Counted from the stretch's first letter, positions 35,326 through 44,241 are shown. The stretch is DNA of 64,000 bases from Polyangium jinanense (GCF_028435365.1 NZ_JAGTJJ010000006.1:124001-188000); one strand, 5' to 3'. Made by a program: numbers and translations. The notes: generated by a model from the letters alone, not told the origin.

Positions 35326-38300
35326 ATGTACAATCGGGGTTTTCTGTACCGCTACGGCGTCGCAATCGCCGCGACCGCGGCCGCCGTGTCGCTCTGCCTG
35401 AGCTTGCAGGCCGTCCTGGGCGCTCCTGCGCTCCTGCTCCTGCTCGTCCTCGGGGTGACCGTCGCGGCGCACGGCGGTTTTGGCCCCGGGCTCGCCGCGA
35501 CGGCCATGGCAGCGCTCGCCGGAGCGTATTTCTTCAAGCCGCTCGAAGGCCTCGTCGTCGCCCTGTTCGTCGCGGTCGGCCTCGTCCTTTCGACCCTCGG
35601 CGAACGTATGCGCCGGGCCCTCGCGGCGAGCCGCCGGGAGAATGACGCCCTCGAGCAGCGTCTCAGCGGACGCACGGCCGAGCTCGAATCCCTGTTTTTG
35701 CATGCGCCTGTGGGCTTCGCCTTTTTCGATCGGGAAACTCGATTCCTCCGCATCAACGAGTGGCTCGCCGCGAACAATGGCCTGCCCGTCGAGGCTCACC
35801 TCGGCCGTCCCATTGCCGAGATCCTGCCCAACATCACCGTCATGACGACGCTGGAAGACGTCTTCCGGACCGGTGAGCCGGTCGCGGGCGTGGAGGTCAG
35901 CGGAGAGACCGCGGCCCAGCCCGGAGAACGCCGGCATTGGCTGACCGCGAGTTTTCCGGTCCAGGCGCCCGATGGAACGGTCGCCTCGGTCGGTTGCGTC
36001 GTCCTGGAGGTCACCGGGATGAAGCGGGCCGAAGAGCAAGCGCGCGCGCGGGCGCGCCAGCAGGCGGCCGTGGCCGCGCTCGGGCACATGGCGCTCGTGG
36101 AAAGAAACATCCAGCGCCTCATGGATCGCGCGGTCGAGCTCGTCACCGAGACGCTGGACATCGAGCTCTGCAAGGTCCTGGAATTGTTGCCCGGCGAGAA
36201 ACGATTCCTGCTGCGCGCCGGCGTGGGATGGGCGACGGGCCTCGTCGGGCACGGGACGGTGGGGACCGATCTGGACTCGCAAGCCGGATACACGCTGCAA
36301 TCGAAGGGGCCCATCCTCGTGGAGGACCTCCGGACCGAGAAGCGATTCCGCGGGCCGCCGCTCCTCTTCGATCACGGCGTCGTCAGCGGGATGAGCGTGA
36401 CGATCGCCGGCGAAGAAGACCGGCCTTTCGGCGTGCTCGGCGCGCACACGCGGCGAAAGCGGATCTTCACCCGCGACGACATCATCTTTCTCGAATCGAT
36501 CGCGAACATCCTGGCGGCCTCGCTGCGGCAACGGCAGGTCGAGCGGGCCCTGCGCGAGGGCGAGGAGCGGTATCGCCTGCTGGTCGAGAGCGTGCGCGAT
36601 TACGCGATCTACATGCTCGACGCCGAGGGCCGCGTGGAGAGCTGGAACGCCGGCGCCGAGCGGTTCAAAGGGTATACGGCCGCGGAGGTCATCGGCCAGC
36701 ATTTCTCGCAGTTTTACCCCGCCGAGGATGTCGCGCAGGGCAAACCGGATCGATTGCTCATCCTGGCGGCGAAGCACGGGCGCTTCGAGGACGAGGGGAT
36801 GCACCTTCGCAAGGACGGCACGCGCTTCTGGGCGAACGTCGTCTTGACGGCTCTGCGGGACGAGACCGGCGCGCTCCGCGGATTCGCGAATCTGACGCGC
36901 GACGTGACCGAACGAAAACAGGCCGTCGAGGCGGCGCGGGCCGCCGCGGCGCGCCTCCGGGCCATCGTGGACACCGCCGTCGATGGCATCATCACCATCG
37001 ACGAACGCGGCACGATCGAGACGATGAACCCCGCAGCCGAGCGGATGTTCGGCTACGGCGCGGACGAGCTCATCGGCCACAACATCAAGATGGTCATGCC
37101 CGACCCCTACCGAAGCGGGCACGACATGTACCTCGCGAACTATCTGCGCACGGGGGTGCGAAAGATCATCGGAATCGGACGCAAGGTGCGCGGGCGGCGA
37201 AAGGAGGGGACGGAGTTTCCCCTCGAGCTCGCCGTCAGCGAGTTTTTCGTGGGCGAGCGGAGGCTTTTTGCAGGCGTCATCCGCGACATCACGGAGCGAG
37301 AGGCGGCGGAGGCGGAACGCGAATCACTCCTCGTGAGCGAGCGGGCCGCGCGGAGCGAGGCCGAGCGAGCAAACCGGATGAAAGACGAATTCCTGGCCAC
37401 GATGTCGCACGAGCTCCGGACGCCGCTCACCCCCATCCTCGGCTGGATCGAGCTGCTCCGCACCTCCCAGCAGGCCCCCGGGAACGTCGAAAAAGGTTTG
37501 TCCGTGATCGAGCGGAACGCGCGCCTGCAGCTACAGCTCATCTCGGATCTCCTGGACGTGAGCCGGATCGTCTCCGGGAAGCTGCGCCTCAACGTGCAGC
37601 GGGTCGATCTGCCGAAGGTGATCGATTCCGCGATCGAGTCCGTTCGTCACGCCGCCGAGGTGAAAGGAATCGCGCTTCGCGCGACGTACGAGCCAGCGGA
37701 TACGACGGTGATGGGGGACCCGGATCGCCTGCAGCAGGTCGTGTGGAATCTGGTCGCGAACGCGATCAAATTCACGCCCCAGAAAGGCCGCGTGGACATC
37801 ATGCTATCGCGGTCGAATGGCCATTTGCGGCTCATGGTCGCGGATACGGGACAAGGCATCACGCCCGAGTTTCTCCCGCTGCTCTTCGACCGCTTCCGTC
37901 AAGCCGACTCGTCCACGTCGCGCCGGTATGGCGGGCTCGGCCTCGGGCTCTCGATCGTCAAACACCTGGTCGAGCTTCACGGCGGGTGCGTGCACGCGGA
38001 GAGCGCCGGGCTCGGGAAAGGGGCGACATTCGTGGTCGACCTGCCGACGATGCGCGCCTATGCCCCGGGGCCCGAGCACGAGGAGCTCTCGCACCCCTGG
38101 CCGAGCCTCTCCCGCCCGCAAGTCGCCGATACGACGAACCTGGAGGGGATTCGTGTCCTCGTCGTGGACGACGAGCCAGACGCGCGGGAGCTCGTCGAGC
38201 GATTGCTGGAGGATAGCCAGGCGAAGGTCATCACGGCGGCCTCGGCATTCGAGGCGCTCGAAATGCTGGCGAACCCCGAGAACGAGCCGGATGTGATGGT

Positions 38301-38538
38301 GAGCGACCTCGGGATGCCTGGGATGGATGGATTCGCCCTCATCCGAGAGGTGCGCGCGCGCCGCGCCGCAGGGCTCGGCGATCTGCCCGCCGTCGCGGTG
38401 ACGGCATTCGCGCGCCCCGAGGACAAGGCCCGATCGCTCGAGGCCGGCTACGACGCGCACGTGACGAAGCCGATCGATCCGCTCGGGTTCGTCGCGACCG
38501 TCGCCCAGGTGATGAATCGAAAACGAACGCTGTCGTGA
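35326..38538 (+). CDS. Membrane hybrid histidine kinase with FixL-type haem PAS domain
   Basis: 1070 aa from ATG 35326. DUF4118/KdpD-like membrane region about 10-95, PAS about 120-230, GAF about 250-410, PAS 415-535, PAS 540-660, HisKA with His695 in ATMSHELRTPLTPILGW, HATPase (NLVANAIKFTPQKG, DTGQGI, GLGLGLSIVKHLVELHGG), and a C-terminal receiver with Asp994 in VMVSDLGMPG. The third PAS closely resembles BjFixL: His599 matches haem ligand His200 and Arg619 matches Arg220, the same 20-residue interval, in GHDMY and IIGIGRKV. The FixL Arg206 position is Asn. Oxygen sensing is therefore likely. No separate regulator is adjacent. Confidence 0.92.
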   Translation: MYNRGFLYRYGVAIAATAAAVSLCLSLQAVLGAPALLLLLVLGVTVAAHGGFGPGLAATAMAALAGAYFFKPLEGLVVALFVAVGLVLSTLGERMRRALAASRRENDALEQRLSGRTAELESLFLHAPVGFAFFDRETRFLRINEWLAANNGLPVEAHLGRPIAEILPNITVMTTLEDVFRTGEPVAGVEVSGETAAQPGERRHWLTASFPVQAPDGTVASVGCVVLEVTGMKRAEEQARARARQQAAVAALGHMALVERNIQRLMDRAVELVTETLDIELCKVLELLPGEKRFLLRAGVGWATGLVGHGTVGTDLDSQAGYTLQSKGPILVEDLRTEKRFRGPPLLFDHGVVSGMSVTIAGEEDRPFGVLGAHTRRKRIFTRDDIIFLESIANILAASLRQRQVERALREGEERYRLLVESVRDYAIYMLDAEGRVESWNAGAERFKGYTAAEVIGQHFSQFYPAEDVAQGKPDRLLILAAKHGRFEDEGMHLRKDGTRFWANVVLTALRDETGALRGFANLTRDVTERKQAVEAARAAAARLRAIVDTAVDGIITIDERGTIETMNPAAERMFGYGADELIGHNIKMVMPDPYRSGHDMYLANYLRTGVRKIIGIGRKVRGRRKEGTEFPLELAVSEFFVGERRLFAGVIRDITEREAAEAERESLLVSERAARSEAERANRMKDEFLATMSHELRTPLTPILGWIELLRTSQQAPGNVEKGLSVIERNARLQLQLISDLLDVSRIVSGKLRLNVQRVDLPKVIDSAIESVRHAAEVKGIALRATYEPADTTVMGDPDRLQQVVWNLVANAIKFTPQKGRVDIMLSRSNGHLRLMVADTGQGITPEFLPLLFDRFRQADSSTSRRYGGLGLGLSIVKHLVELHGGCVHAESAGLGKGATFVVDLPTMRAYAPGPEHEELSHPWPSLSRPQVADTTNLEGIRVLVVDDEPDARELVERLLEDSQAKVITAASAFEALEMLANPENEPDVMVSDLGMPGMDGFALIREVRARRAAGLGDLPAVAVTAFARPEDKARSLEAGYDAHVTKPIDPLGFVATVAQVMNRKRTLS

Positions 38539-38562
38539 AGGTCGAGAGCTCTCGGAGGCGTA

Positions 38563-39342
38563 TCAGCCGAGGACCGGCCCGCCCGGGTCTTCACTCGTCG
38601 TGCCGACGGGTGGCGTGACCTCTTCGCCCGTGAGCGCGCGGCTCGTCGGGCGTACACGCTCGGAGAGGTCTTTTCGACCGGCCAGGCGGAAGAGGCCGAC
38701 GAGGGTATCGGCGATGCCCTGGTGGTCCTCGATCCACGCGAGCACTTGCTGCTCGCGGCGGCCGATCTCATCGGCGAGCTCCTGCTCCTCGCGTTGCATG
38801 GTGACGAGCGCCTTGTCGAGGGTCTCGGCCTTCTTGTCGAGCGTCTGCGCAATGGCGGCGCTGTCGAAGGTGACGCCCTCGACGGTGACGAGGAATGGCT
38901 TCTTCTTCATCAGCTTGGAGACGCTCTGCACGTGGCTCACGAGCTCGCGGGGCGCGCGCGGCGTATCTCCCTCGAGGCCATAGGAGCCGAGGCCCTCCGG
39001 GCCGAGCGCATCCGACACCATTGATTTGATACGCACGGCGGAGCGGACGAGGTCGCTCGCGGCCGCGTCGCGCTGCTCGCGCAGGCCCACATCGTCGGCG
39101 CGCTCCGCGAGGACACGATGCTCTGCCTCGTCGAGGGAAGCGGCCGAGGCGGCGAGGGTATCCGTCAAGTATGCGAGGAGGACGAGAAAAACCTCCTTCG
39201 TTGCCTTCGTATTCGCCCCTTGCACGGAGACCGCGCGCGCCGCGAGCCTCTCGGCGACCTGCTCCGCGTGTGTCTTCGCCGCGCCGATGACGTGCGCGCT
39301 CGATTGAACCCGATTGTCGATCACCTTGGACTTCTTCGCCAC
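38563..39342 (-). CDS. Uncharacterised alpha-helical protein, paralogue family member 2
   Basis: 259 aa, starting MAKKSKVIDNRVQSSAHV, with no signal peptide. All-helical with Ala/Glu/Leu-rich coiled-coil character. It lines up along its length with the protein at 643-1401: YGLEGDTPRAP against YGLSGETPSEA, and IADTLVGLFRLAGRKDLSER against VADTLTGLFELAGKGELADR, then VRPT-(S/A)R in both. The function is unknown. It is convergent with the hybrid kinase and lies next to the repeat-rich region. Confidence 0.8.
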   Translation of the reverse strand: MAKKSKVIDNRVQSSAHVIGAAKTHAEQVAERLAARAVSVQGANTKATKEVFLVLLAYLTDTLAASAASLDEAEHRVLAERADDVGLREQRDAAASDLVRSAVRIKSMVSDALGPEGLGSYGLEGDTPRAPRELVSHVQSVSKLMKKKPFLVTVEGVTFDSAAIAQTLDKKAETLDKALVTMQREEQELADEIGRREQQVLAWIEDHQGIADTLVGLFRLAGRKDLSERVRPTSRALTGEEVTPPVGTTSEDPGGPVLG

Positions 39343-39829
39343 GAACGACCTCCCTCACGAAATGCCCCCGAGCCCCCCGACCGGGCACAGAAGCGAGAGA
39401 CCTTACGCGACGCAGCCTACACTTGTCCAGCCTGGACGTGCCGCGGACGCGTCCCGCAAAAAGGGAGGCACGATCGCGACGGTCGCGATGGCGTTCCGCA
39501 ACTGAAACGGCGGCGTCGCGGGGTCCGATCCGTGGTTCCGTACACAAAACGGCGGCTTCGCGGGGCTCGATCGGGACGTTCGTTCACGCATCGGCGGCAT
39601 CGCGAGGGTCGATCGGAGCTTTCGTACCGGCACGGCGGAGGCGCGGGGGTCGATCGGGGAGATCGCTTCGAAGAGGACGGCTTCGCGGGCGTCGAGAGGC
39701 GGATTTTTTGGGATGTGGAGGCGTCGCGGGGGGCGCGGAGGGGAGAATTGGTGAGATTTGTTGCTTCTAGGGGTGTGCTGAGCCGCGACCGCCAACATTG
39801 ACAGGCGGCGAGGGGGCGGGGTCATGAGC
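39343..39829. repeat. Gene-free segment with four to five copies of a 42-bp tandem repeat
   Basis: I see no gene on either strand that I can support. CGGCGG starts at 39508, 39550, 39592 and 39633, followed each time by a variant of (C/T)(G/T)TCGCGGG-(G/C)(T/G)C(C/T)CGATC and ending before the next; a partial fifth copy follows near 39678. Spacing is 41-42 bases. The minus-strand open frame reads it as a 14-residue repeat with a PAxPP-like core, but that frame has no start of its own apart from the sigma remnant upstream. Probably a decaying repeat. Confidence 0.6.
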
Positions 39830-39931
39830 GGGAGCGGAAGCGGAAGCGGAAGCGGAAGCGGGAGCGGGAGCGGAAGCGGAGGCGCACGCGCACGCGGAGG
39901 CGCACGCGGAGGCGCACGCGCACGCGCACGC
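39830..39931 (+). repeat. Hexanucleotide satellite array 1
   Basis: Seventeen consecutive hexamers without a break, GGGAGC/GGAAGC for the first eight and then GGAGGC and GCACGC mixed. The same progression (GGGAGC, then GGAGGC/GGAAGC, then GCACGC) appears on the opposite strand at 40612-40695, so the two form an inverted pair about 680 bases apart. It lies just downstream of the broken sigma gene. Confidence 0.85.
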
Positions 39932-39935
39932 GGAG

Positions 39936-40251
39936 TTACGCGAGCGCGTGCGTCTTCAGGTGCTCCCGGGCGAGGTGCAGGCGGCCGTGGACGGTCTTCG
40001 TGTTCAGCCCGAGCGATTGCCATCTCCCGAATCGAACGGCCCTCCAGGTACGGCACCACCACCGCCCGGATGCGTGGGCCGATCTTCCAGCCGTGATGAA
40101 GATCTTGCACCACGTCCTCGACGTCGCGGGGAGGGATGGCCTGGCCGAGAAGAAGGCGGCGCAAGAAATCGCGGTGTTCGAGGTAAAGGCGCCCGAGGAG
40201 GGCGGGCGCCGCCGTAAAGTTTGCCGGTTGGTTCGTCGCGGGAGAACCCAC
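39936..40251 (-). pseudogene. Broken ECF-type sigma factor gene
   Basis: From the ATG at 40251 the frame reads a sigma region 2 start (ALLGRLYLEHRDFLRRLLLG, PRDVEDVVQDL) and then jumps at about residue 53 to a region 4 (RIRAVVVPYLEGRSIREMAIA). After MAIA a two-base deletion or one-base insertion breaks the frame. In the next frame the region 4 helix-turn-helix continues as LGLNTKTVHGRLHLAREHLK and stops at TAA 39938-39936. Much of regions 2.3-3 is missing. Both lesions mean it cannot make a working sigma factor. The intact ORF that continues past the shift is only satellite sequence. Confidence 0.75.
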
Positions 40252-40314
40252 GATCCGCCGGGAATGGAGCGAGGGGCGTTGGAATGGGAGCCGTGATCCT
40301 GCGCGGCTGAAAGT

Positions 40315-40358
40315 CCCTCACCCCCAACCCCTCTCCCGTCCCGGGAGAGGGGCGAGGG
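40315..40358. repeat. REP-like palindromic element
   Basis: CCCCTCTCCC (40328-40337) pairs with GGGAGAGGGG (40343-40352), and outer CCCTC (40315-40319) with GAGGG (40354-40358). This CCCTCACCC...CCCTCTCCCG layout is a widespread type of intergenic palindrome. It lies 10 bases after the stop of the four-helix gene and may also act as its terminator. Confidence 0.6.
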
Positions 40359-40368
40359 CGGCTTTGCC

Positions 40369-40590
40369 TTACGAGGCGCGCCGGTAGACGAGGCGGCTCA
40401 GGGTGGCGATGACGTGGTCCATTCGATCGAGCGCCCGCGCATCGGCTGCGCCGATGTACCGCATGGCCTGGGCGACCTGGACGCAGGCCAGCACCTCCCG
40501 GGCCGAGCCGAGGGCGGAGGCGTAGCGCTGGCGCTTCGTCCCGGCGTGATTGCCCATTCCCTCCGCCAGGTTCAGCGCGACGCTATGCAT
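40369..40590 (-). pseudogene. N-terminally truncated four-helix-bundle (S23/IVP) protein
   Basis: The 73-residue frame begins MHSVALNLAEGMGNHAGTKR and continues YASALGSAREVLACV, the middle and end of a typical 120-residue four-helix-bundle (23S rRNA intervening-sequence) protein. The family's first helix and turn are absent. Upstream in the same frame there is only the hexanucleotide array, which would encode Gly/Ser/Ala/Arg repeats, and a TGA at 40697. The satellite appears to have replaced the 5' end. No reverse transcriptase or diversity-generating retroelement is nearby. Confidence 0.65.
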
Positions 40591-40611
40591 GGCCTCTGCG
40601 TCCCGTTCCCC

Positions 40612-40695
40612 GTCCGCGCGTGCGTTTGCGCGTGCGCGTGCGCCTCCGCGTGCGCCTCCGCCTCCGCTTCCGCCTCCGCCTCCGCCTCCGCTCCC
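40612..40695 (-). repeat. Hexanucleotide satellite array 2 (inverted relative to array 1)
   Basis: Read on the minus strand: GGGAGC, three GGAGGC, GGAAGC, two GGAGGC, then GCACGC and GGAGGC mixed, GCAAAC, GCACGC, GCGGAC, fourteen hexamers. It begins one base after the stop of the gene at 40697-41395 and ends at the truncated four-helix gene. Confidence 0.85.
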
Positions 40696-40696
40696 G

Positions 40697-41395
40697 TCAA
40701 TACATCACGGGCACGGGCGGAAGCTGACTAAGCCGCGACGGACTCTCCTCCGCGAGGTCGTCGAATACCTCCCGGATCAGCCCCACCTTGTCGACGCCTG
40801 CCAGCACCCCGAGCACCACGTGCTTCGCGGACGCGTACGCCCGCTGCCACCCGTTCCACGCCGCGGCGACGTCTGCTGTCATCGACCGTCGCTCCGCCCT
40901 CCCCGCGTGCACCTCGCCGTCGAACGCTTCGAGCGCTGCGCGTGCTTGCTCCACGCGGGCTGACCAGGACGCGTACTCGGGCAGCATGTCGTTCATCTTG
41001 TCGATCGCCTCGCGCACGTGCTCCAGCCGCGCGAGCAGCTTCATCGGCGTCCGACGCACCGCCGTGCTGAGCGATTCTCCTTGCAAAAGGCGCGAAGTGA
41101 TCATGTAGCCCTCGCGGAGGGGCTCGGCATAGTGGACCAGGCTCCGCAGCGTCTCGCGCGCGGCCTGCACCGGATCGGGGCTGCCTTCGGGGGCGCGGTG
41201 GAGGAAGAGCTCGGGGACACCCGCGCGGAGGAGCGCGGCTTCGAGCGTTTCGGTGGTCGTGGCCACGCGGCTGGCCACGAGCCGGAGCGTCCCGTCGAGC
41301 TCGAGATCGAGCCCGAGCAAGAGCGTGTTGATCTGCGCCGCGGTGAAGCGGCCATAAGCAACGGCCTCGTACGGATCCATGCGGGGGTCGGTCAT
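40697..41395 (-). CDS. Uncharacterised alpha-helical protein, likely paralogue family member 3
   Basis: 232 aa with no signal peptide (MTDPRMDPYEAVAYGRF). Helical throughout, with paired coiled-coil-like stretches. The C-terminal AAAWNGWQRAYASAKHVVLGVLAGVDKVG echoes AATAAWNGVYQGVADTLTGLFELAGKGE at 643-1401, so I group it with those proteins, at lower confidence. It ends one base before the inverted satellite. Function unknown. A sigma-70-like promoter lies about 45-75 bases upstream of the ATG. Confidence 0.75.
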   Translation of the reverse strand: MTDPRMDPYEAVAYGRFTAAQINTLLLGLDLELDGTLRLVASRVATTTETLEAALLRAGVPELFLHRAPEGSPDPVQAARETLRSLVHYAEPLREGYMITSRLLQGESLSTAVRRTPMKLLARLEHVREAIDKMNDMLPEYASWSARVEQARAALEAFDGEVHAGRAERRSMTADVAAAWNGWQRAYASAKHVVLGVLAGVDKVGLIREVFDDLAEESPSRLSQLPPVPVMY

Positions 41396-41727
41396 GAGCG
41401 ACCTCTCGGTGCGGAGATTTCTGGGGGAGCTGCCCCCCCAGCATTAGTGCCAAAAAACGTCGGGCGTCAAGCCGGACCCCGAAACGGCTCGGCGGTGCGC
41501 TCTCGACGGCTCACGTCATGGTGGTCAGCGAGCCGCCCCTCTTGCTCATAACAATGATGGCCGACGCGTGAGCAACAATGATGGCATTGTAATCATCGGG
41601 CCCCGCGCAAACGGCGGGCCTTGGGCCGGCCCCCACCACGGTTGGCGCACGAGACCTCCCATCTCGTCCAGTTTCCCGGCTATTCTCCGTCCCTGGAAGG
41701 CCCCCTGCCGCGGGCGGGCCGCGTGCC
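41396..41727. other. Gene-free region upstream of 40697 and 41728 genes; repeats and palindromes
   Basis: No gene is seen in these 332 bases. CTGGGGG (41421-41427) pairs with CCCCCAG (41434-41440). AACAATGATGGC is repeated at 41550-41561 and 41574-41585, and the second copy forms ACAAT-GATGGC-ATTGT (41575-41590). These may be operators for either divergent gene. Confidence 0.4.
41442..41470 (-). promoter_or_regulatory. Candidate sigma-70 promoter of the 40697-41395 gene
   Basis: On the minus strand TTGACG (41470-41465) is followed after about 17 bases by ACTAAT (41447-41442), matching -35 at 5/6 and -10 at 4/6. The transcript would begin within the CTGGGGG/CCCCCAG hairpin at 41421-41440, upstream of the ATG at 41395. 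Confidence 0.4.
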
Positions 41728-43509
41728 GTGAGCGAAGACAAACCCGAGGGCGAAGCCACCCCAGCCAAAGCCAAACCCGAGGGCGGGACGAGCCGGCGGC
41801 GGAAGCTCGTGCTCGCCACGCTCGGCATGCTCGGCCTCGCCGCGGCCGTCGCGGGAATCCGATACGGCGTGCCGCGCTTCACGGCAGCCCGGGACGCGAA
41901 ACGCTCGGGCGCCGCGCTCTTCCGTTGCCTCTTCGGCGAGCCGCCCACCGCAAGCGAGACGCCGGACGAGCGGCTGCGGAGGATCCTGCTCACGGCCGTT
42001 TCGTTGTCGGATCCGGAGCGACTCTCGACGACAGGCCCGGGATGGCCGGGACGATGCGCCGCGCACGCCGAAGCGCTCGCGGATGCCGAGCGACGCAGGG
42101 GACGCCCCGCGTTCGCGCCGCCGCCCGATCTCGCGACGCGCGTGATCGAAAAAGCGCGGGACATGTATACCCGCTCGGACCTCCCGCTCCCGTCGCTCTG
42201 GAGCCTCTGCGATTCGGACGGCGGGCCGATGGAGGTGCCGCTGCCGCCCGCGCCCGCGTCCCCGGCGGATCTCGACGCGCCGAACCTCGCCGAGCGCATC
42301 GCGTTCGGGGACCACTCGGCGGATGCCGTTCCCGGACGAACCTTGCGTCTCGTGTTCCGCGGCGATCGAGGCGGGCCGCCCATGGCGTGCGCGTTTCCGG
42401 AAGGCCTCGGCGCGGCCTCGTGCACGCCGCTCGCGCCGCGCGCCCGTTTGCCGCGGCCACACCTCTGGCCCGCGGCCGACGATGAGGGGCCGGCGCTGGT
42501 CGCGGATCGGAGCTCGGCCCGATCGACGTTTTACCGGGCGGACACGGGGCAAGTGTTCGGCGAGCCGTACCACGTGATCGGCGGATTTTCGGCCGCGAAG
42601 GAGGTCGTGGGCGTCGTCGAGATGGAGCTCGGCAAGCGGGGCGAGGAGCGCGCGCTCTGGATCGATCGGAGCGAGGGCACGCGGCGGCTCGATCGCGTGC
42701 GGATCGATCCGCCGCCGCGCGTGCGGTTCTCCAGCGTGTTCGTCCTCGGCGACGCGCTCGTGTGGATCGAGCCGCGCGCGGGCAAACCGCACCTTCTTTT
42801 GCGCAGGCTCGGCGCCGCCAAGGGCGCGCCGGGCGCGATCGAGGATGCCGGCGCGCTCCCACACGACACCGTGCACCTCGCGGCGTGCCGCGCGCCGAAC
42901 GGCCTCGTGATCGTCGCGCGGGACGGCGGAACCGTGTGGATGACGCGGCGAGATGCCCGCGGCGGATCTCCGGTCGTGCGCGCCGACGAGCTGCCGCGTC
43001 CCGCGGGCGCGGTCGTGGTCTCCGAGCTCGTCACGTGCGACGACCGCGCGGCGCAGACGACGCTCGTCTTGCGGAACGGCGTCGGCGATACCGCGACCCA
43101 CGAGGTGCGGCGCGCGTCGTGCACGAAGGACATGTGCAAGCCGATCGTCCTCGCTCTCGACGAGCTCTTCCGGGGTCGAGATCCGATGTCGCGCCCTGCG
43201 CCGCCCGCGAACGACGAGAGCCCCGTGCTCGCGGCGTCCTTCGGCGAGCGTCTCCTCGTCGTGTGGCGGACACCGGACGCGGGCGTGCGCGCGCGGATCG
43301 CCACGCCCGCGTCGATCATGACCGCGCCCGACATCGTGATCTACGACGAGGCGAGCCAGGACGTGAACGGCGCGGGAAGGCTGCACGCGATGCGGCTCTT
43401 TCCGCGGGGAGATGCGGCCCTCCTGCTCCTCCACGCGGTGAGCGGCATCAAGGCGATCCGCATCGGCGCGGACGGGCTCGTTCAGCCGATCCGGAGCACC
43501 GGCGGCTGA
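41728..43509 (+). CDS. Membrane-anchored protein of unknown function
   Basis: 593 aa from GTG 41728. A short charged N-terminus, one membrane helix (LVLATLGMLGLAAAVAGIRYG, about residues 27-47), and a long periplasmic part. Two or three Cys pairs and beta-rich blocks (GAADGGTVWMT-type; actual GLVIVARDGGTVWMTRRDA; VVSELVTCDDRAAQTTLVL) suggest a beta-propeller-like exported domain. No family recognised. Convergent with the lipoprotein gene that follows, with a six-base gap. Confidence 0.75.
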   Translation: MSEDKPEGEATPAKAKPEGGTSRRRKLVLATLGMLGLAAAVAGIRYGVPRFTAARDAKRSGAALFRCLFGEPPTASETPDERLRRILLTAVSLSDPERLSTTGPGWPGRCAAHAEALADAERRRGRPAFAPPPDLATRVIEKARDMYTRSDLPLPSLWSLCDSDGGPMEVPLPPAPASPADLDAPNLAERIAFGDHSADAVPGRTLRLVFRGDRGGPPMACAFPEGLGAASCTPLAPRARLPRPHLWPAADDEGPALVADRSSARSTFYRADTGQVFGEPYHVIGGFSAAKEVVGVVEMELGKRGEERALWIDRSEGTRRLDRVRIDPPPRVRFSSVFVLGDALVWIEPRAGKPHLLLRRLGAAKGAPGAIEDAGALPHDTVHLAACRAPNGLVIVARDGGTVWMTRRDARGGSPVVRADELPRPAGAVVVSELVTCDDRAAQTTLVLRNGVGDTATHEVRRASCTKDMCKPIVLALDELFRGRDPMSRPAPPANDESPVLAASFGERLLVVWRTPDAGVRARIATPASIMTAPDIVIYDEASQDVNGAGRLHAMRLFPRGDAALLLLHAVSGIKAIRIGADGLVQPIRSTGG

Positions 43510-43515
43510 TCTCGC

Positions 43516-44241
43516 TCAAGGCAGGCGTGTGACCGCCTTGGCGAGCAGCTTCTCGAGCCCCGCGTGATCACACACCGGGCCGACGGTCGTGTCGCCGAGC
43601 GTGATCTTCGGGTTGAAGACCTGCACATCGAAGCGACCCTTCACGACCTCGACGTTGAAGATCGGGTGCCCGCCCGCGCCCTTCTTCACGTAGCGACGCG
43701 CGATGTCGCCGAGGCCCGAGATCGCCTCGATCCCGCTCACCTCGCCCTCGATGTCCTTGTAGCGCTCCTTCGCCTCGGCGTCGCTCCCGTGGCGCACGAC
43801 GAGCAGGCTCAGCGTACCCGCATCCTTGCTGTTCCAACGACGGCTGCAGGTGCGCTCGGGACCGATGTCCTCGGTGGGTTGCTTCGAATCGGCCTCGACC
43901 ACAATCCCGCACGCGTCCTTGATCTCCTCGGGCGTGAGAATCACGTCACAGTCGAGGGGCGGATCGGGCGGCAAGGCCGGGGGCTCGACGACGGCCGCGG
44001 AGGCGCTCGGCGCGGGCGCGGCGCTCGCGCTCGCGGGGGGCGGGGCGACGAGCGTGGGACGCGGAGGCGCCGTGGCCTTCGGACGCGCCGAAGACACGGA
44101 CGTAGGCGCGGGCTTTTCGTTCGCGGGCACCTGGGACGCACGGCCCTCCGGGGTGGGAGACGGCTCGTCGCGGCAGCCGGCGGCAAGGACGAACGATACG
44201 AGGAGGGCTGAAGGGCCCACACGGCGGATCAGGGACGGCAT
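43516..44241 (-). CDS. Putative lipoprotein with Pro/Ala-rich linker
   Basis: 241 aa. Lipobox VLAAGC; Ala/Pro/Ser linker from about residues 25-95, then a compact C-terminal domain with two Cys (DCDVILTPEEIKDACGIVVEAD, ERTCSRRWNS) that could be disulphide-linked. The domain resembles exported DUF3558-like folds in character, though I cannot confirm it. Function unknown. Confidence 0.75.
   Translation of the reverse strand: MPSLIRRVGPSALLVSFVLAAGCRDEPSPTPEGRASQVPANEKPAPTSVSSARPKATAPPRPTLVAPPPASASAAPAPSASAAVVEPPALPPDPPLDCDVILTPEEIKDACGIVVEADSKQPTEDIGPERTCSRRWNSKDAGTLSLLVVRHGSDAEAKERYKDIEGEVSGIEAISGLGDIARRYVKKGAGGHPIFNVEVVKGRFDVQVFNPKITLGDTTVGPVCDHAGLEKLLAKAVTRLP

Noticed and set aside
39500..39720. 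CRISPR array
   Set aside because: The 42-bp units are contiguous with no unique spacers, and no cas gene is seen.
39403..40251. A 282-residue protein on the minus strand
   Set aside because: Only the first 80 residues resemble a sigma factor; the remainder is a translated satellite and repeat after a frameshift.
40369..40590. Avd protein of a diversity-generating retroelement
   Set aside because: The four-helix fold fits, but no reverse transcriptase, template repeat or variable protein is in the window.
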